From Myxococcales bacterium (GTDB lineage: Bacteria > Myxococcota_A > Polyangia > Polyangiales > Polyangiaceae), in contig JADJQX010000008.1 of the NCBI GenBank assembly GCA_016712525.1, positions 62,001 through 126,000 on the forward strand: 64,000 nucleotides of DNA. Direction: 5' to 3'. Below the pieces are notes generated by a model. The model did not search any database, was not told the origin of the DNA, and was given only the letters and a program-made list of their open reading frames with translations. Positions 21,378 through 28,756 of the stretch are shown here, piece by piece. How positions within the stretch are numbered: position 1 is the stretch's first letter; each line of letters begins with the position of its first letter. A program made the translations under genes and the position numbers.

Positions 21378-22184
21378 ATGTACGTGGTGGCGCTCGTTCG
21401 CCTTGGCTCGGCCCCCGCGGACGAGGCCAAGCACCTCTCCCGAGAGCTGGGGCTCGCGCCGTACGAGGCGACCCAGCTCTTGCTGCGCGGCACCCCCACC
21501 ATCACCTTGCGCACGAACGATCGCCGCGAGGCCGAGCTCCACCTCGGGAACCTCTCGCGGCGGGGCCACGAGGCCGTGGGCTTCGACGCGAGCGCCGTCG
21601 TCCCCTCGTCCGAGATGGGCGAGGTCCGCACCTTCGCCTTCCGGCCCGACGCGCTCTCGGTCGAGGTGCGCGGGCGCGCCGAGATGGCCGTCCCGTACGA
21701 GGATTTCCTATGTTTCGTGCGCGCCGTGCACCGCGTGACCGAGCGCCACACCGAGGTCAAGGCCGAGCGCGTGATCGACTTTCGCAAGATCGCGCTCACC
21801 GGCGGCCTCATGATGTCGAAGACCCTCGAGAAGGAGCAGACGACGCGGGTCGAGGAGCGCGAGCACGTGCTCTACGTCTTTCGCCGCACGGCGCAGCCGC
21901 TCCTCTTGGGCGCGCAGCGGGCGAAGTACACGGGGCTCGGCGAAGAGCTCCGGCCTACCCAGCTCGCGAACTTCGAGCGCACGATCGAGCTTCTGCGCAG
22001 CCACGCGCCCTTCGCCCCGTACGACGCGAGGCTCGTCACGCTGCGCACCCCGCAGAGCCACCTCTCGGTGTCGGCGCGAGGCCAGGAGACCGTGAGCTCC
22101 GCCGGGGGTGTGGACGTGCTCGCCCACGTCGTCGCGATGGCGCTCTCGCGCTCGGGCGAGAACCCGTACCGCGACGCGCGTTGA
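21378..22184 (+). CDS. Conserved hypothetical protein, cytoplasmic
   Basis: A 268-residue protein without signal peptide or membrane segments. The N-terminal 60 residues (VALVRLGSAPADEAKHLSRE, then LLLRGTPTITLRTND) look like a small alpha/beta domain. The middle is beta-rich (TFAFRPDALSVEVRG) and the C-terminal third contains RLVTLRTPQSHLSVSARGQE. I recognise no named family. The ATG at 21378 is used because the frame farther upstream runs through the MITE-like element. The element ends only 12 bases before this ATG, so any native promoter has been displaced or is supplied from within it. It is convergent with the esterase gene ending at 22188. Confidence 0.7.
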   Translation: MYVVALVRLGSAPADEAKHLSRELGLAPYEATQLLLRGTPTITLRTNDRREAELHLGNLSRRGHEAVGFDASAVVPSSEMGEVRTFAFRPDALSVEVRGRAEMAVPYEDFLCFVRAVHRVTERHTEVKAERVIDFRKIALTGGLMMSKTLEKEQTTRVEEREHVLYVFRRTAQPLLLGAQRAKYTGLGEELRPTQLANFERTIELLRSHAPFAPYDARLVTLRTPQSHLSVSARGQETVSSAGGVDVLAHVVAMALSRSGENPYRDAR

Positions 22185-22187
22185 CGG

Positions 22188-23456
22188 TCAGAAGCCGGTG
22201 ATCGACCGCACCTGGGGGACGAGCATCTGGGCGATGCGCTCGTGCACGCCCACGCTCGGGTGGTAGTCGCACGCGGTGAGCTCGCTCTGCGGCTCCGCCG
22301 GCAAGTCGATGTAGTGTACACGCGCATCCCCCGCGGACGTGCGCGAGGCGACGGCCTGCATGACGGCGGCGGTCTGGTCGGTGCGGGCGTTGTAGCGGGC
22401 CGGGGCCATGTCGGTCTGGGTGGGACCCACCATCGCGAACACGTAGGCCTGCGGGGCGTTCTGGCGCACCTTGGCGAGCAGCGACACGTACGCCGCGCGG
22501 AAGGCCGGGAGGCTCGGAGGGTCGAAGACTTGCGCCTTCTCTTGGAGGAAGTCGTTCGCGCCGATCATGACGAACACCGCGTCGGGCACGAGCTTACGAG
22601 CGTCCCAGAGGCTCGTGGGATCGTCCGGCAGGGCGCGGGCGTAGAGCTCCGGGAAGAGCGTCGAGCTCGCGCGCACGTAGTTCTTCGTGAGGCCCTTGCC
22701 CTGGTAGGCCACGACCGACAGCTCGGCGCCGAAGGCCTCGGCGACACGCGACGCGAACGACATGTGGAGGTTCTGCGTGCTCGCCGTGTAGCTGCAGCGG
22801 GGCCCGGTCCCCTCGATGCCGTACGCGTTCGTGAGCGAGTCTCCCAAGAACTCGAACGTGCGCGCGCGCGGCGCGGGCGGGGGGAGCAGAGCCCCTTCGC
22901 CGACGGTGACGCCGAGGAGCTGCGTCGACCCCGAGAGCGCCTCCGTGCGCCGGAAGAGCTCGATCGTGTGCTCCTTCGCGGGGAGCCCGTCGGCGAGCGG
23001 GTAGGTGCCACGCCCGGCCTGGAGGGCGAGCTTCTGCGCGCGCCACACGCCGTCGATCGCCACGTCCCACTCGCTCGGGCCGCCGGTGCCCGGGGTCTCG
23101 TCGAGCGTCACCGCGGCTTTGGTTCCTCGGAAGCGAAAGCGAATGGACGAGCCGGGCCAACCGGCGCGCGGCCCCTTCGCGTCGCGCGTGTCCCATCGAC
23201 CGAAGGTCCCGACGGCACCCGCGGGCGCCGCGTCGCGGTCGGCCCCAGCGTCGGCCGGGGGGGGAGCGGAGGCGTCCTTCGTGGGGGCCGAGACCGACGC
23301 CGACGGAGCCGGCGGGGTCGCACCAGGCTCGACCGGCACGGGGGCCTCGGGGCCTTGAACCTCGCCAGGCTCGGCGCCCGAACAGGCCGCGACGGCCCAC
23401 ATGGAAGCTACCGTAACTGCTGCGGAAAGTGCGAGTCGTGCGGCGCGCCTTGGCAT
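22188..23456 (-). CDS. SGNH/GDSL esterase lipoprotein, CE2-like
   Basis: A 422-residue exported esterase. A lipoprotein signal ends WAVAAC at Cys25 and is followed by a Pro/Ala/Ser-rich linker to about residue 85. A jelly-roll N-terminal domain (about residues 85-190; GSSIRFRFRGTKAAVTLDE, EHTIELFRRTEALSGSTQLLG) precedes an SGNH hydrolase with nucleophile motif FEFLGDSLTNAYG, IGANDFLQ and the catalytic His in CDYHPSVGVHERIA. This order is that of carbohydrate esterase family 2, which deacetylates polysaccharides. An ATG seven codons upstream (23477) is also possible. Its upstream region is the unusual repeat tract at 23551-24118. Confidence 0.88.
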   Translation of the reverse strand: MPRRAARLALSAAVTVASMWAVAACSGAEPGEVQGPEAPVPVEPGATPPAPSASVSAPTKDASAPPPADAGADRDAAPAGAVGTFGRWDTRDAKGPRAGWPGSSIRFRFRGTKAAVTLDETPGTGGPSEWDVAIDGVWRAQKLALQAGRGTYPLADGLPAKEHTIELFRRTEALSGSTQLLGVTVGEGALLPPPAPRARTFEFLGDSLTNAYGIEGTGPRCSYTASTQNLHMSFASRVAEAFGAELSVVAYQGKGLTKNYVRASSTLFPELYARALPDDPTSLWDARKLVPDAVFVMIGANDFLQEKAQVFDPPSLPAFRAAYVSLLAKVRQNAPQAYVFAMVGPTQTDMAPARYNARTDQTAAVMQAVASRTSAGDARVHYIDLPAEPQSELTACDYHPSVGVHERIAQMLVPQVRSITGF

Positions 23457-23550
23457 GAAGCGCAGAGCATACGACATGGTGGGACCATGCGCACGTTCAC
23501 CCCCCCATTTTTTCTTAGGGGGCCAAGAAATCGGCGGTCCCTAGCCCGCA

Positions 23551-23870
23551 CGTGCCCGTGCCCGAACGTCATCGGGGCTCCCCTCCCCTCCCCTCCCTCC
23601 TCTCGCCCGTGCCCGTGCCCGTGCCCGTGCCCGTGCCCGATCTCCTCTCCTCTCGTCCGTCCCCGTCCCCGTGCCCGAACCTCCTCTCGCCCGTGCCCGT
23701 GCCCGTGCCCGCTCTACTCTCGTCCGTACACGTCCCCGTGCCCGAACGTCACCGGGGCTCCCCTCCTCTCGCCCGTGCCCGTGCCCGTGCCCGTGCCCGT
23801 GCCCGATCTCCTCGCCTCTCGTCCGTCCCCGTCCCCGTGCCCGATCTCCTCTCGCCCTTACCCGTGCCCG
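23551..23870 (+). repeat. GTGCCC hexanucleotide tract with higher-order duplication (left arm)
   Basis: Runs of the hexamer GCCCGT/GTGCCC occur at about 23605-23640 (six units), 23689-23711 and 23772-23806, separated by CT-rich interludes (CTCCTCTC, CCGTCCCCGTCCCC). A block of about 120 bp beginning CCCGAACGTCA at 23561 recurs at 23741, 180 bp away, so the tract has a higher-order repeat. All frames on both strands stay open through it with Pro-Val or Ala-Arg repeats, a by-product of the hexamer. The whole 23457-24139 interval has no gene. Confidence 0.8.
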
Positions 23871-23938
23871 AGGTGTGGCCAGATGTCCGGTGTGGAGGGC
23901 ACGCCGTGCACCACCGCCTCGCGCGTTTGCCAGGCTCC

Positions 23939-24118
23939 GGGCACGGGCACGGGCACGGGCACGGGCACGGGCACGCGGACACGAGCGCTCCCGGCACGGG
24001 CACGCGGACACTAGAGCTCCCGGCACGGGCACGCGGACACTAGAGCTCCCGGCACGGGCACGCGGACACTAGAGCTCCCGGCACGGGCAAGCTCCCGGCA
24101 CGGGCACGGGCGCGCGGA
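23939..24118 (-). repeat. GGGCAC hexamer run plus 29-bp tandem repeat (right arm)
   Basis: Six exact GGGCAC units (23939-23974) are the reverse complement of the left-arm hexamer, so the two arms can pair over about 34 bp around a roughly 70-bp unique centre (23871-23938). Directly after them, a 29-bp unit starting CGGACACTAGAGCTCCCGG repeats four times, at 23976, 24005, 24034 and 24063. The first copy diverges slightly and the last is truncated. The tract ends just before the stop of the SUMF1 lipoprotein gene. Confidence 0.8.
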
Positions 24119-24139
24119 GATGAGAGAGACGGCAGCCCG

Positions 24140-25219
24140 CTACGGTTTGCGCTCGGCGCGCGTGCCCATGAGGGCCTTGCGGCGCTTCTCTTCGCGGTAG
24201 TCGTACTTGCGCTTGGAGGGCCCGGGGGCGTTCTTCGCCACGATGGGCTCGGGGAAGAAGTCCTTCGCCTCGACCTCGGGCGCGGGGACGTTGCCGGCGT
24301 CGGCCGGCGGGTGCCACACCGGCGCGCCCTCCGCGTCTTTGCAGCAGCGGAACGACCAGAAGTAGTACCACTCCTCGGGCATGTGGTTGTGGCTCGCGGG
24401 CCGGCACTGGTTCCTGACGTGGCCCCACGCGCCGCCCTTCAGCGCGGCCCAGCGCGATTTCTCGATGGGCTTCTCGTCGCTGATGCCCCACTCGTCGAAG
24501 TTGCCCGTTTGGTCGTACACGCCGAAGCCGCTCTTGCACCCGGGCATCGAGCCGGAAGGCACGCTCTGATCGAGGCGCGAGAGCTCGGCGTGCCGCACCT
24601 CCGGATCCTTCGACGAGAAGAGGAAGCCTCCGCCCTTCTTCTCGGGGTTGATGTAGAGGCTGTCGATGTTGCAGATGTCGTGATCGCGCTTCCACCCGTA
24701 GGGGAACGGCGTGTGCTCGGGGCCCTCGCACGCGGCGGTCCACTCGCTCCCCCAGCAGAGGCGCTTGCCCTTCGATTTGCACGACGCCTGCGCCTCGTAC
24801 CAGGTCGCGTTCCACGCGGGGTGCGCGCCCTTCTGGTTCGGGTACTCGTACGGATCGATGCAGAACTGCCGGCGCTCGGTCGCGGTCAGGCACTTCTGTT
24901 TGCCCTTCGCGTACTCGTGGCAAATCTTGAGGTGGTTCGGGTTGTCGGTCTCGACCTCGAGGCACTCGCGCTCGACCTTGGGGCAGAACTCGGTGTCGAC
25001 GTACACCATGTCGGCCGGGCAAGGACCGCCCGCGGCCTTGGCCGTGTCCTGCGCGGCGTCGGGAGAGGCGGCGTCGGATGCGGCCGCGAGGGAGGCGTCG
25101 GGGCGCTCGGCCTCGGCGTCGGGGCCCTCCATGGCCGAGTGGCACGAGGTGGAGAGCAGCCACGAGCCACCCACGAGCGCGGACAGCACGACGGCGAAGG
25201 GGCGGGCCACGAAGCTCAT
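24140..25219 (-). CDS. SUMF1-fold lipoprotein
   Basis: A 359-residue lipoprotein: the signal peptide ends WLLSTSC at Cys26, followed by an Asp/Ala-rich linker. A SUMF1 (FGE-sulfatase) domain spans about residues 65-310: DMVYVDTEFC, FCIDPYEYPNQKGAHP, WYEAQASCKSKGKRLCWGSE, YDQTGNFDEWG, LKGGAWGHVRNQC and SFRCCKD. The Cys pair of genuine formylglycine-generating enzymes is incomplete (a single Cys after KGGAW), so catalysis is doubtful. A basic, Lys/Arg-rich C-terminus (about residues 325-359) is unusual for this family and might bind polyanions. The stop lies next to a long repeat tract. It is distantly related to the SUMF1 gene at 3711-4607. Confidence 0.87.
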   Translation of the reverse strand: MSFVARPFAVVLSALVGGSWLLSTSCHSAMEGPDAEAERPDASLAAASDAASPDAAQDTAKAAGGPCPADMVYVDTEFCPKVERECLEVETDNPNHLKICHEYAKGKQKCLTATERRQFCIDPYEYPNQKGAHPAWNATWYEAQASCKSKGKRLCWGSEWTAACEGPEHTPFPYGWKRDHDICNIDSLYINPEKKGGGFLFSSKDPEVRHAELSRLDQSVPSGSMPGCKSGFGVYDQTGNFDEWGISDEKPIEKSRWAALKGGAWGHVRNQCRPASHNHMPEEWYYFWSFRCCKDAEGAPVWHPPADAGNVPAPEVEAKDFFPEPIVAKNAPGPSKRKYDYREEKRRKALMGTRAERKP

Positions 25220-25374
25220 AGTGACGCGCAGTCTCTCAGAGGCCCCCCAAAAGGGAAAAATACCCGCGACGATGCGCCGATCGAAGCGTGCGCCGCTCCT
25301 CCGGACGGCCCTCGGGGGCTGCTTTTCCTCGGCCGGGCCCGGTGACGACGCGCGACCTCGTGTAGGCTCGGCGT

Positions 25375-26499
25375 GTGCCGCGCACGAGGCCCGGGCCGAC
25401 CGATCCGACCGACGCCGAGGCCGTCTTGGCCCGGGCGAACGCCGTGGTGCGCGTGCTCTCCGCGGCGTCCCCCGTGAACGCGCGCGCCGAGCGACATCGG
25501 CTCGCCGAGGCCCTCGCGCGTGGGGAGCGCGCCGTACCTCGGTGGGAGTACCACCCTCCGCCCGAAGGGCTCGACCTCGTCACGCGGAGCCTCGAGACGG
25601 TGCTCGCGCACCTCGACACGTCGACGCCGCTCGGGGGGCTCTACCAGGCACGCGCCGAAGAGCTCCGGGTCGAGATCGACATGATCACCCGCGTGGGGAC
25701 GCGTGCGTTCGCCGATGCCGCCCGGGCGAGGTACGGGACGGGAGACGATCCGGGGCTCGCCTTCGCGATCGACGGGCTCTCGTCGGGCCTCCTCGAAGAA
25801 GAGGACGACGAGCCGCGCGAGTGGCTCTCGGACGGCCTCGAGCGAGGATCGCTCGTCTCGCGTCTCCGCGAGGAGATCGGGCGCCACAAGGTGCCGTTCG
25901 TGGTGCGGACCTCGCCGGGGCTCACCGCCCTCGCGGCCACCGGCGAGCGGCACGTGATCGTGGCCGAGGGCCGCAAGGTGTCGCGCGACGACATCGAGCG
26001 CACCGTGGTGCACGAGATCCACGGCCACGTGCTCCCACGGGCGCGCGCCGCACGCGAATCGCTCGCGATTTTCCGGTTCGGCTCCGCGAAGGGCACGTGC
26101 GACCAAGAGGGGTACGCCCTCGTCCACGAGGAGCGCGCGGGGTTCCTCCGCGGCCGAAGGCTCCGCGAGCTCTCTCTGCGCAGGCTCGCGATCCACCTCG
26201 CCGAAGGCTCGGCCCCGTTCGACACGTGCGCGCGCGCCCTCATCGACACCCACGGGGTCGCTCCCGAGGACGCCGCGCGCCTCTCGGAGCGCGCCTACCG
26301 GGGCGGCACGGGCGATGGGCCGGGCCTCGTGCGCGACCGCCCCTACCTCGAGAGCTGGCTCCGGTTGAGGGCCGCGTTCGACGACCCACGCGAGGGCCCG
26401 AAGCTCGAGGGCATCGTGTCGCGGGGCCAGATTTCTCTCGACGCCGCCCGGATCCTCATGAGCGCCGGAGCCACGCCGGGCCACAAAAATATCACATAA
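25375..26499 (+). CDS. DUF1704 family metallopeptidase-like protein (HExxH, QEGxA)
   Basis: A 374-residue protein of the DUF1704 family (flavohemoglobin expression-modulating QEGLA-motif proteins, related to eukaryotic tyrosine carboxypeptidases of the MATCAP group). The zinc-site motif HEIHGH lies near residues 218-223, and the companion DQEGYALVHEE motif is about 25 residues later. The N-terminal half is helical and Arg-rich. No signal peptide, so it is cytoplasmic. The start is GTG at 25375. Convergent with the lipoprotein gene ending at 26533. The substrate in bacteria is unknown. Confidence 0.85.
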   Translation: MPRTRPGPTDPTDAEAVLARANAVVRVLSAASPVNARAERHRLAEALARGERAVPRWEYHPPPEGLDLVTRSLETVLAHLDTSTPLGGLYQARAEELRVEIDMITRVGTRAFADAARARYGTGDDPGLAFAIDGLSSGLLEEEDDEPREWLSDGLERGSLVSRLREEIGRHKVPFVVRTSPGLTALAATGERHVIVAEGRKVSRDDIERTVVHEIHGHVLPRARAARESLAIFRFGSAKGTCDQEGYALVHEERAGFLRGRRLRELSLRRLAIHLAEGSAPFDTCARALIDTHGVAPEDAARLSERAYRGGTGDGPGLVRDRPYLESWLRLRAAFDDPREGPKLEGIVSRGQISLDAARILMSAGATPGHKNIT

Positions 26500-26532
26500 A
26501 ACCGGGCACTTGGGAGGTACCGGGGGCGAGCT

Positions 26533-27588
26533 TCAGAGCTCGGGGTAACACGTATACTGGGACTCTTTCGGCGCCCCGAACCGCGCGACGCGTGTGCACG
26601 TGTACCCCTTGCGGCAAGTCGGCGCGTTGGGGTTGCACACGGCGAGGCAGATGCCCGTCGAGCGAAAGTCGGCGCAGTAGCCTTCGCCTTTGCCCGCGAC
26701 CACGGGGCAATCGGACGTGCACTGCGTGGTGCACATGCCACCCGGGTACTCGGTCGCGCAGATGGCCTCGGAGGCGGGCAGCGCGCACTGCCGAGCGTTC
26801 TGGCACGCTTCGCCGATGCCTCCGCCCTCGGGCGTGGGCTCGAAGGGCCCCGCGTACTCGTACGCGAGCGTGTATTTTTGCCAGAGGTTCCACACGAGCC
26901 AGATCCCGCCGGGCTCGTCCTTCGCCTCGCGTGGGAGCACGTGGTAGAGGGCCGCCGTGGCCGCGTTGGCGGGCGTGACACGCGCCCCGTCGACGGTGAA
27001 CGCCGTGCGGTTCGGGCCGAACCCCGAGGGGGCCGCGCCGCTCACCTTCACGGCCTCGAGCGCCTCACGAAGGCGGAGGGCGACGCAGTCGACCTGTTTG
27101 TCGAAGCCGGCGCTCCGCGGATCGCACTGCCCCTTCGCCTCGCACCCGCATTGGAAGGCGTACTCGACCCTCGCCGGATCCTCCGGGTACACGGTCAGGC
27201 TCACGAGCCCCGCGCGCACCTGCGCGAGCACGAGGAGCACGATGGGGTTGATGCGGTAGTTTCGCGCCGCCGTGACGAGCGCGTCCGACGCGCGGAGGCC
27301 GTTCGACTGGTAGGTGCCGAGGAAGCTGCGTTTCCCGTAGGGGTTCCGCTCCAGGTACTTCTGCACGAGCGCCGGCGTGGCCTGGCCGACGTCGACGAGG
27401 CTCGCGTCGTCGATGACGTTGTTGCGATCGTAGGTGGCGGGCGGGCCGTTCTCCCCGGGCGCGTAGGGCTCGAGATCGGTCGGGTCGAGGAAGGTGCTCG
27501 TCTCGCTCGACGCGCAGCCGGGCGCCGTCGCGGCGAGCGCGAGGGCGACGAGGGCACCGAGCGGGAGGCGACGTACGAACGGGTTCAT
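26533..27588 (-). CDS. Cys-rich lipoprotein, third gene of the TonB-receptor operon
   Basis: A 351-residue lipoprotein: MNPFVRRLPLGALVALALAA leads to a lipobox ATAPGC near residue 25. Residues about 80-250 are a helical region: QKYLERNPYGKRSFLGTY and RASDALVTAARNYRINPIVL, reminiscent of lysozyme-fold or autolysin-like helical domains, though I see no catalytic motif. The C-terminal 100 residues hold about ten Cys in short spacing (CQNARQCALPASEAIC, CTTQCTSDCP), an EGF- or EB-like disulphide module. It lies 91 bases downstream of the gene at 27680 on the same strand. The ATG at 27588 is chosen because the longer frame has no proper signal sequence. Confidence 0.75.
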   Translation of the reverse strand: MNPFVRRLPLGALVALALAATAPGCASSETSTFLDPTDLEPYAPGENGPPATYDRNNVIDDASLVDVGQATPALVQKYLERNPYGKRSFLGTYQSNGLRASDALVTAARNYRINPIVLLVLAQVRAGLVSLTVYPEDPARVEYAFQCGCEAKGQCDPRSAGFDKQVDCVALRLREALEAVKVSGAAPSGFGPNRTAFTVDGARVTPANAATAALYHVLPREAKDEPGGIWLVWNLWQKYTLAYEYAGPFEPTPEGGGIGEACQNARQCALPASEAICATEYPGGMCTTQCTSDCPVVAGKGEGYCADFRSTGICLAVCNPNAPTCRKGYTCTRVARFGAPKESQYTCYPEL

Positions 27589-27679
27589 CGTGGGGCGCCG
27601 GAGGCAGAGACGGGGGCGAAGTGGGCCGAGGCCCATCCACCGAGCTTAGCCCGTCCGAGGCCGCTCCGGCAGCCCCTCG

Positions 27680-28756
27680 TCACTTGACGGTCACGGGCAC
27701 GTGCTTCCACGCGATCCCGCCGCGGTTGTCGTGGAGGATGGCGAAGAGCGTCCCGAGGCCGGGCGCGACGGGCGCCGTGAGCTTCGCGCCGCTCTCCGGT
27801 ACACGGCCGGACGCGATGTCGTAGATGAGGCGCGCGCCCTCGATCTCGCCGTGCGTGAGGTAGTAGTCGACCCAAATCTGCTCGCGGGCCTCGCTGCCGT
27901 CGGCGGCCTTCACGCCTTCTTGGATCTGCCAGCTCGACTCGGGCACGACCGCGTCGATCTTGAGCTCGGGGCAGTCCGCGCGCTTCGAGAGCGTGCACCG
28001 GTCGATGGTGATACCGGCGGCCGGATCGACGGGCTTTCCGTCGAGCGTGAGGCCCTCTAGCACCGGGTTTTCGTTCGATTTTTTGTCGTACACGTACACC
28101 CGATGGATGCCGATGACGTACTCGGACGCCGGCAGGGGCTTTCCGTCCTCGTCGGCGCACGCGAGCGGCACCTGCTGGCGGGTGACGATGTCCGGGCGCT
28201 TGAACACGACGCGCCCCGCGCACGCGACGGTGAACACGATGGTGAGGCCGTAGGGCTCGTCGGGGCTCTCGCGGCGGGCGATGACGGCCGAGTCCGGTAC
28301 CTTGTACGAAAAGCGTGTACCCTGCACGAGCACGGGGGTGAGGTCGGTCCCGTCCGGGACGTCGGCGAGGAGCGTGCCCCCTTGCCCGCCACCTGCTCCA
28401 CCTCCCCCGGCGTCGCGCGACGGCACGCCGCCGTCCGGAGACGCGAGCACGCCCGGGAGGAAGCAGCCGAAGTACTGGTCGGCGGGCGGATTCAGGCACA
28501 CGAACGGCAAGAAGTAGTGCCGCATCGGGCGCGTGGGGTTCGCGCGGCCGTCGTACGCGAGCACCTCCAGCGAGACCGTGTCGCCGGGCTTCGCGTAGGG
28601 TTTGTCGGCGCGGGCCGCCAGGAGGCGCACCGAGTCGACCTTGCTCTTCGGGTCGAAGCCGGCGCCACCACACGCCGCTCCGAGCGCCGCGATCGTGGCC
28701 CCCGCGGCAGCCAGCGCGAGGCCCCGGGCGACCGTTCGACGTAGCTTCGTGCTCAT
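27680..28756 (-). CDS. Lipoprotein coupled to the TonB-dependent receptor
   Basis: A 358-residue lipoprotein with signal MSTKLRRTVARGLALAAAGA... ending LGAAC near residue 29. The mature protein is beta-rich: DSVRLLAARADKPYAKPGDT and VSLEVLAYDGR resemble an Ig-like strand pair. A Gly-rich linker (about 118-132) divides two halves. Its ATG overlaps the stop of the receptor gene (ATGA at 28756-28753), so receptor and lipoprotein are made together. A surface-exposed substrate-capture partner, in the manner of SusD-like lipoproteins, is plausible, but there is no sequence match to SusD. Confidence 0.78.
   Translation of the reverse strand: MSTKLRRTVARGLALAAAGATIAALGAACGGAGFDPKSKVDSVRLLAARADKPYAKPGDTVSLEVLAYDGRANPTRPMRHYFLPFVCLNPPADQYFGCFLPGVLASPDGGVPSRDAGGGGAGGGQGGTLLADVPDGTDLTPVLVQGTRFSYKVPDSAVIARRESPDEPYGLTIVFTVACAGRVVFKRPDIVTRQQVPLACADEDGKPLPASEYVIGIHRVYVYDKKSNENPVLEGLTLDGKPVDPAAGITIDRCTLSKRADCPELKIDAVVPESSWQIQEGVKAADGSEAREQIWVDYYLTHGEIEGARLIYDIASGRVPESGAKLTAPVAPGLGTLFAILHDNRGGIAWKHVPVTVK

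Noticed and set aside
23500..23523. C6...G5 inverted repeat as a terminator
   Set aside because: The loop is long and the T-run lies in the loop; no gene on either strand ends there.
23541..24072. Several open frames encoding Pro-Val, Ala-Arg or Gly-Thr repeats
   Set aside because: A hexamer repeat leaves every frame open; there are no starts with ribosome sites and no non-repeat domain.
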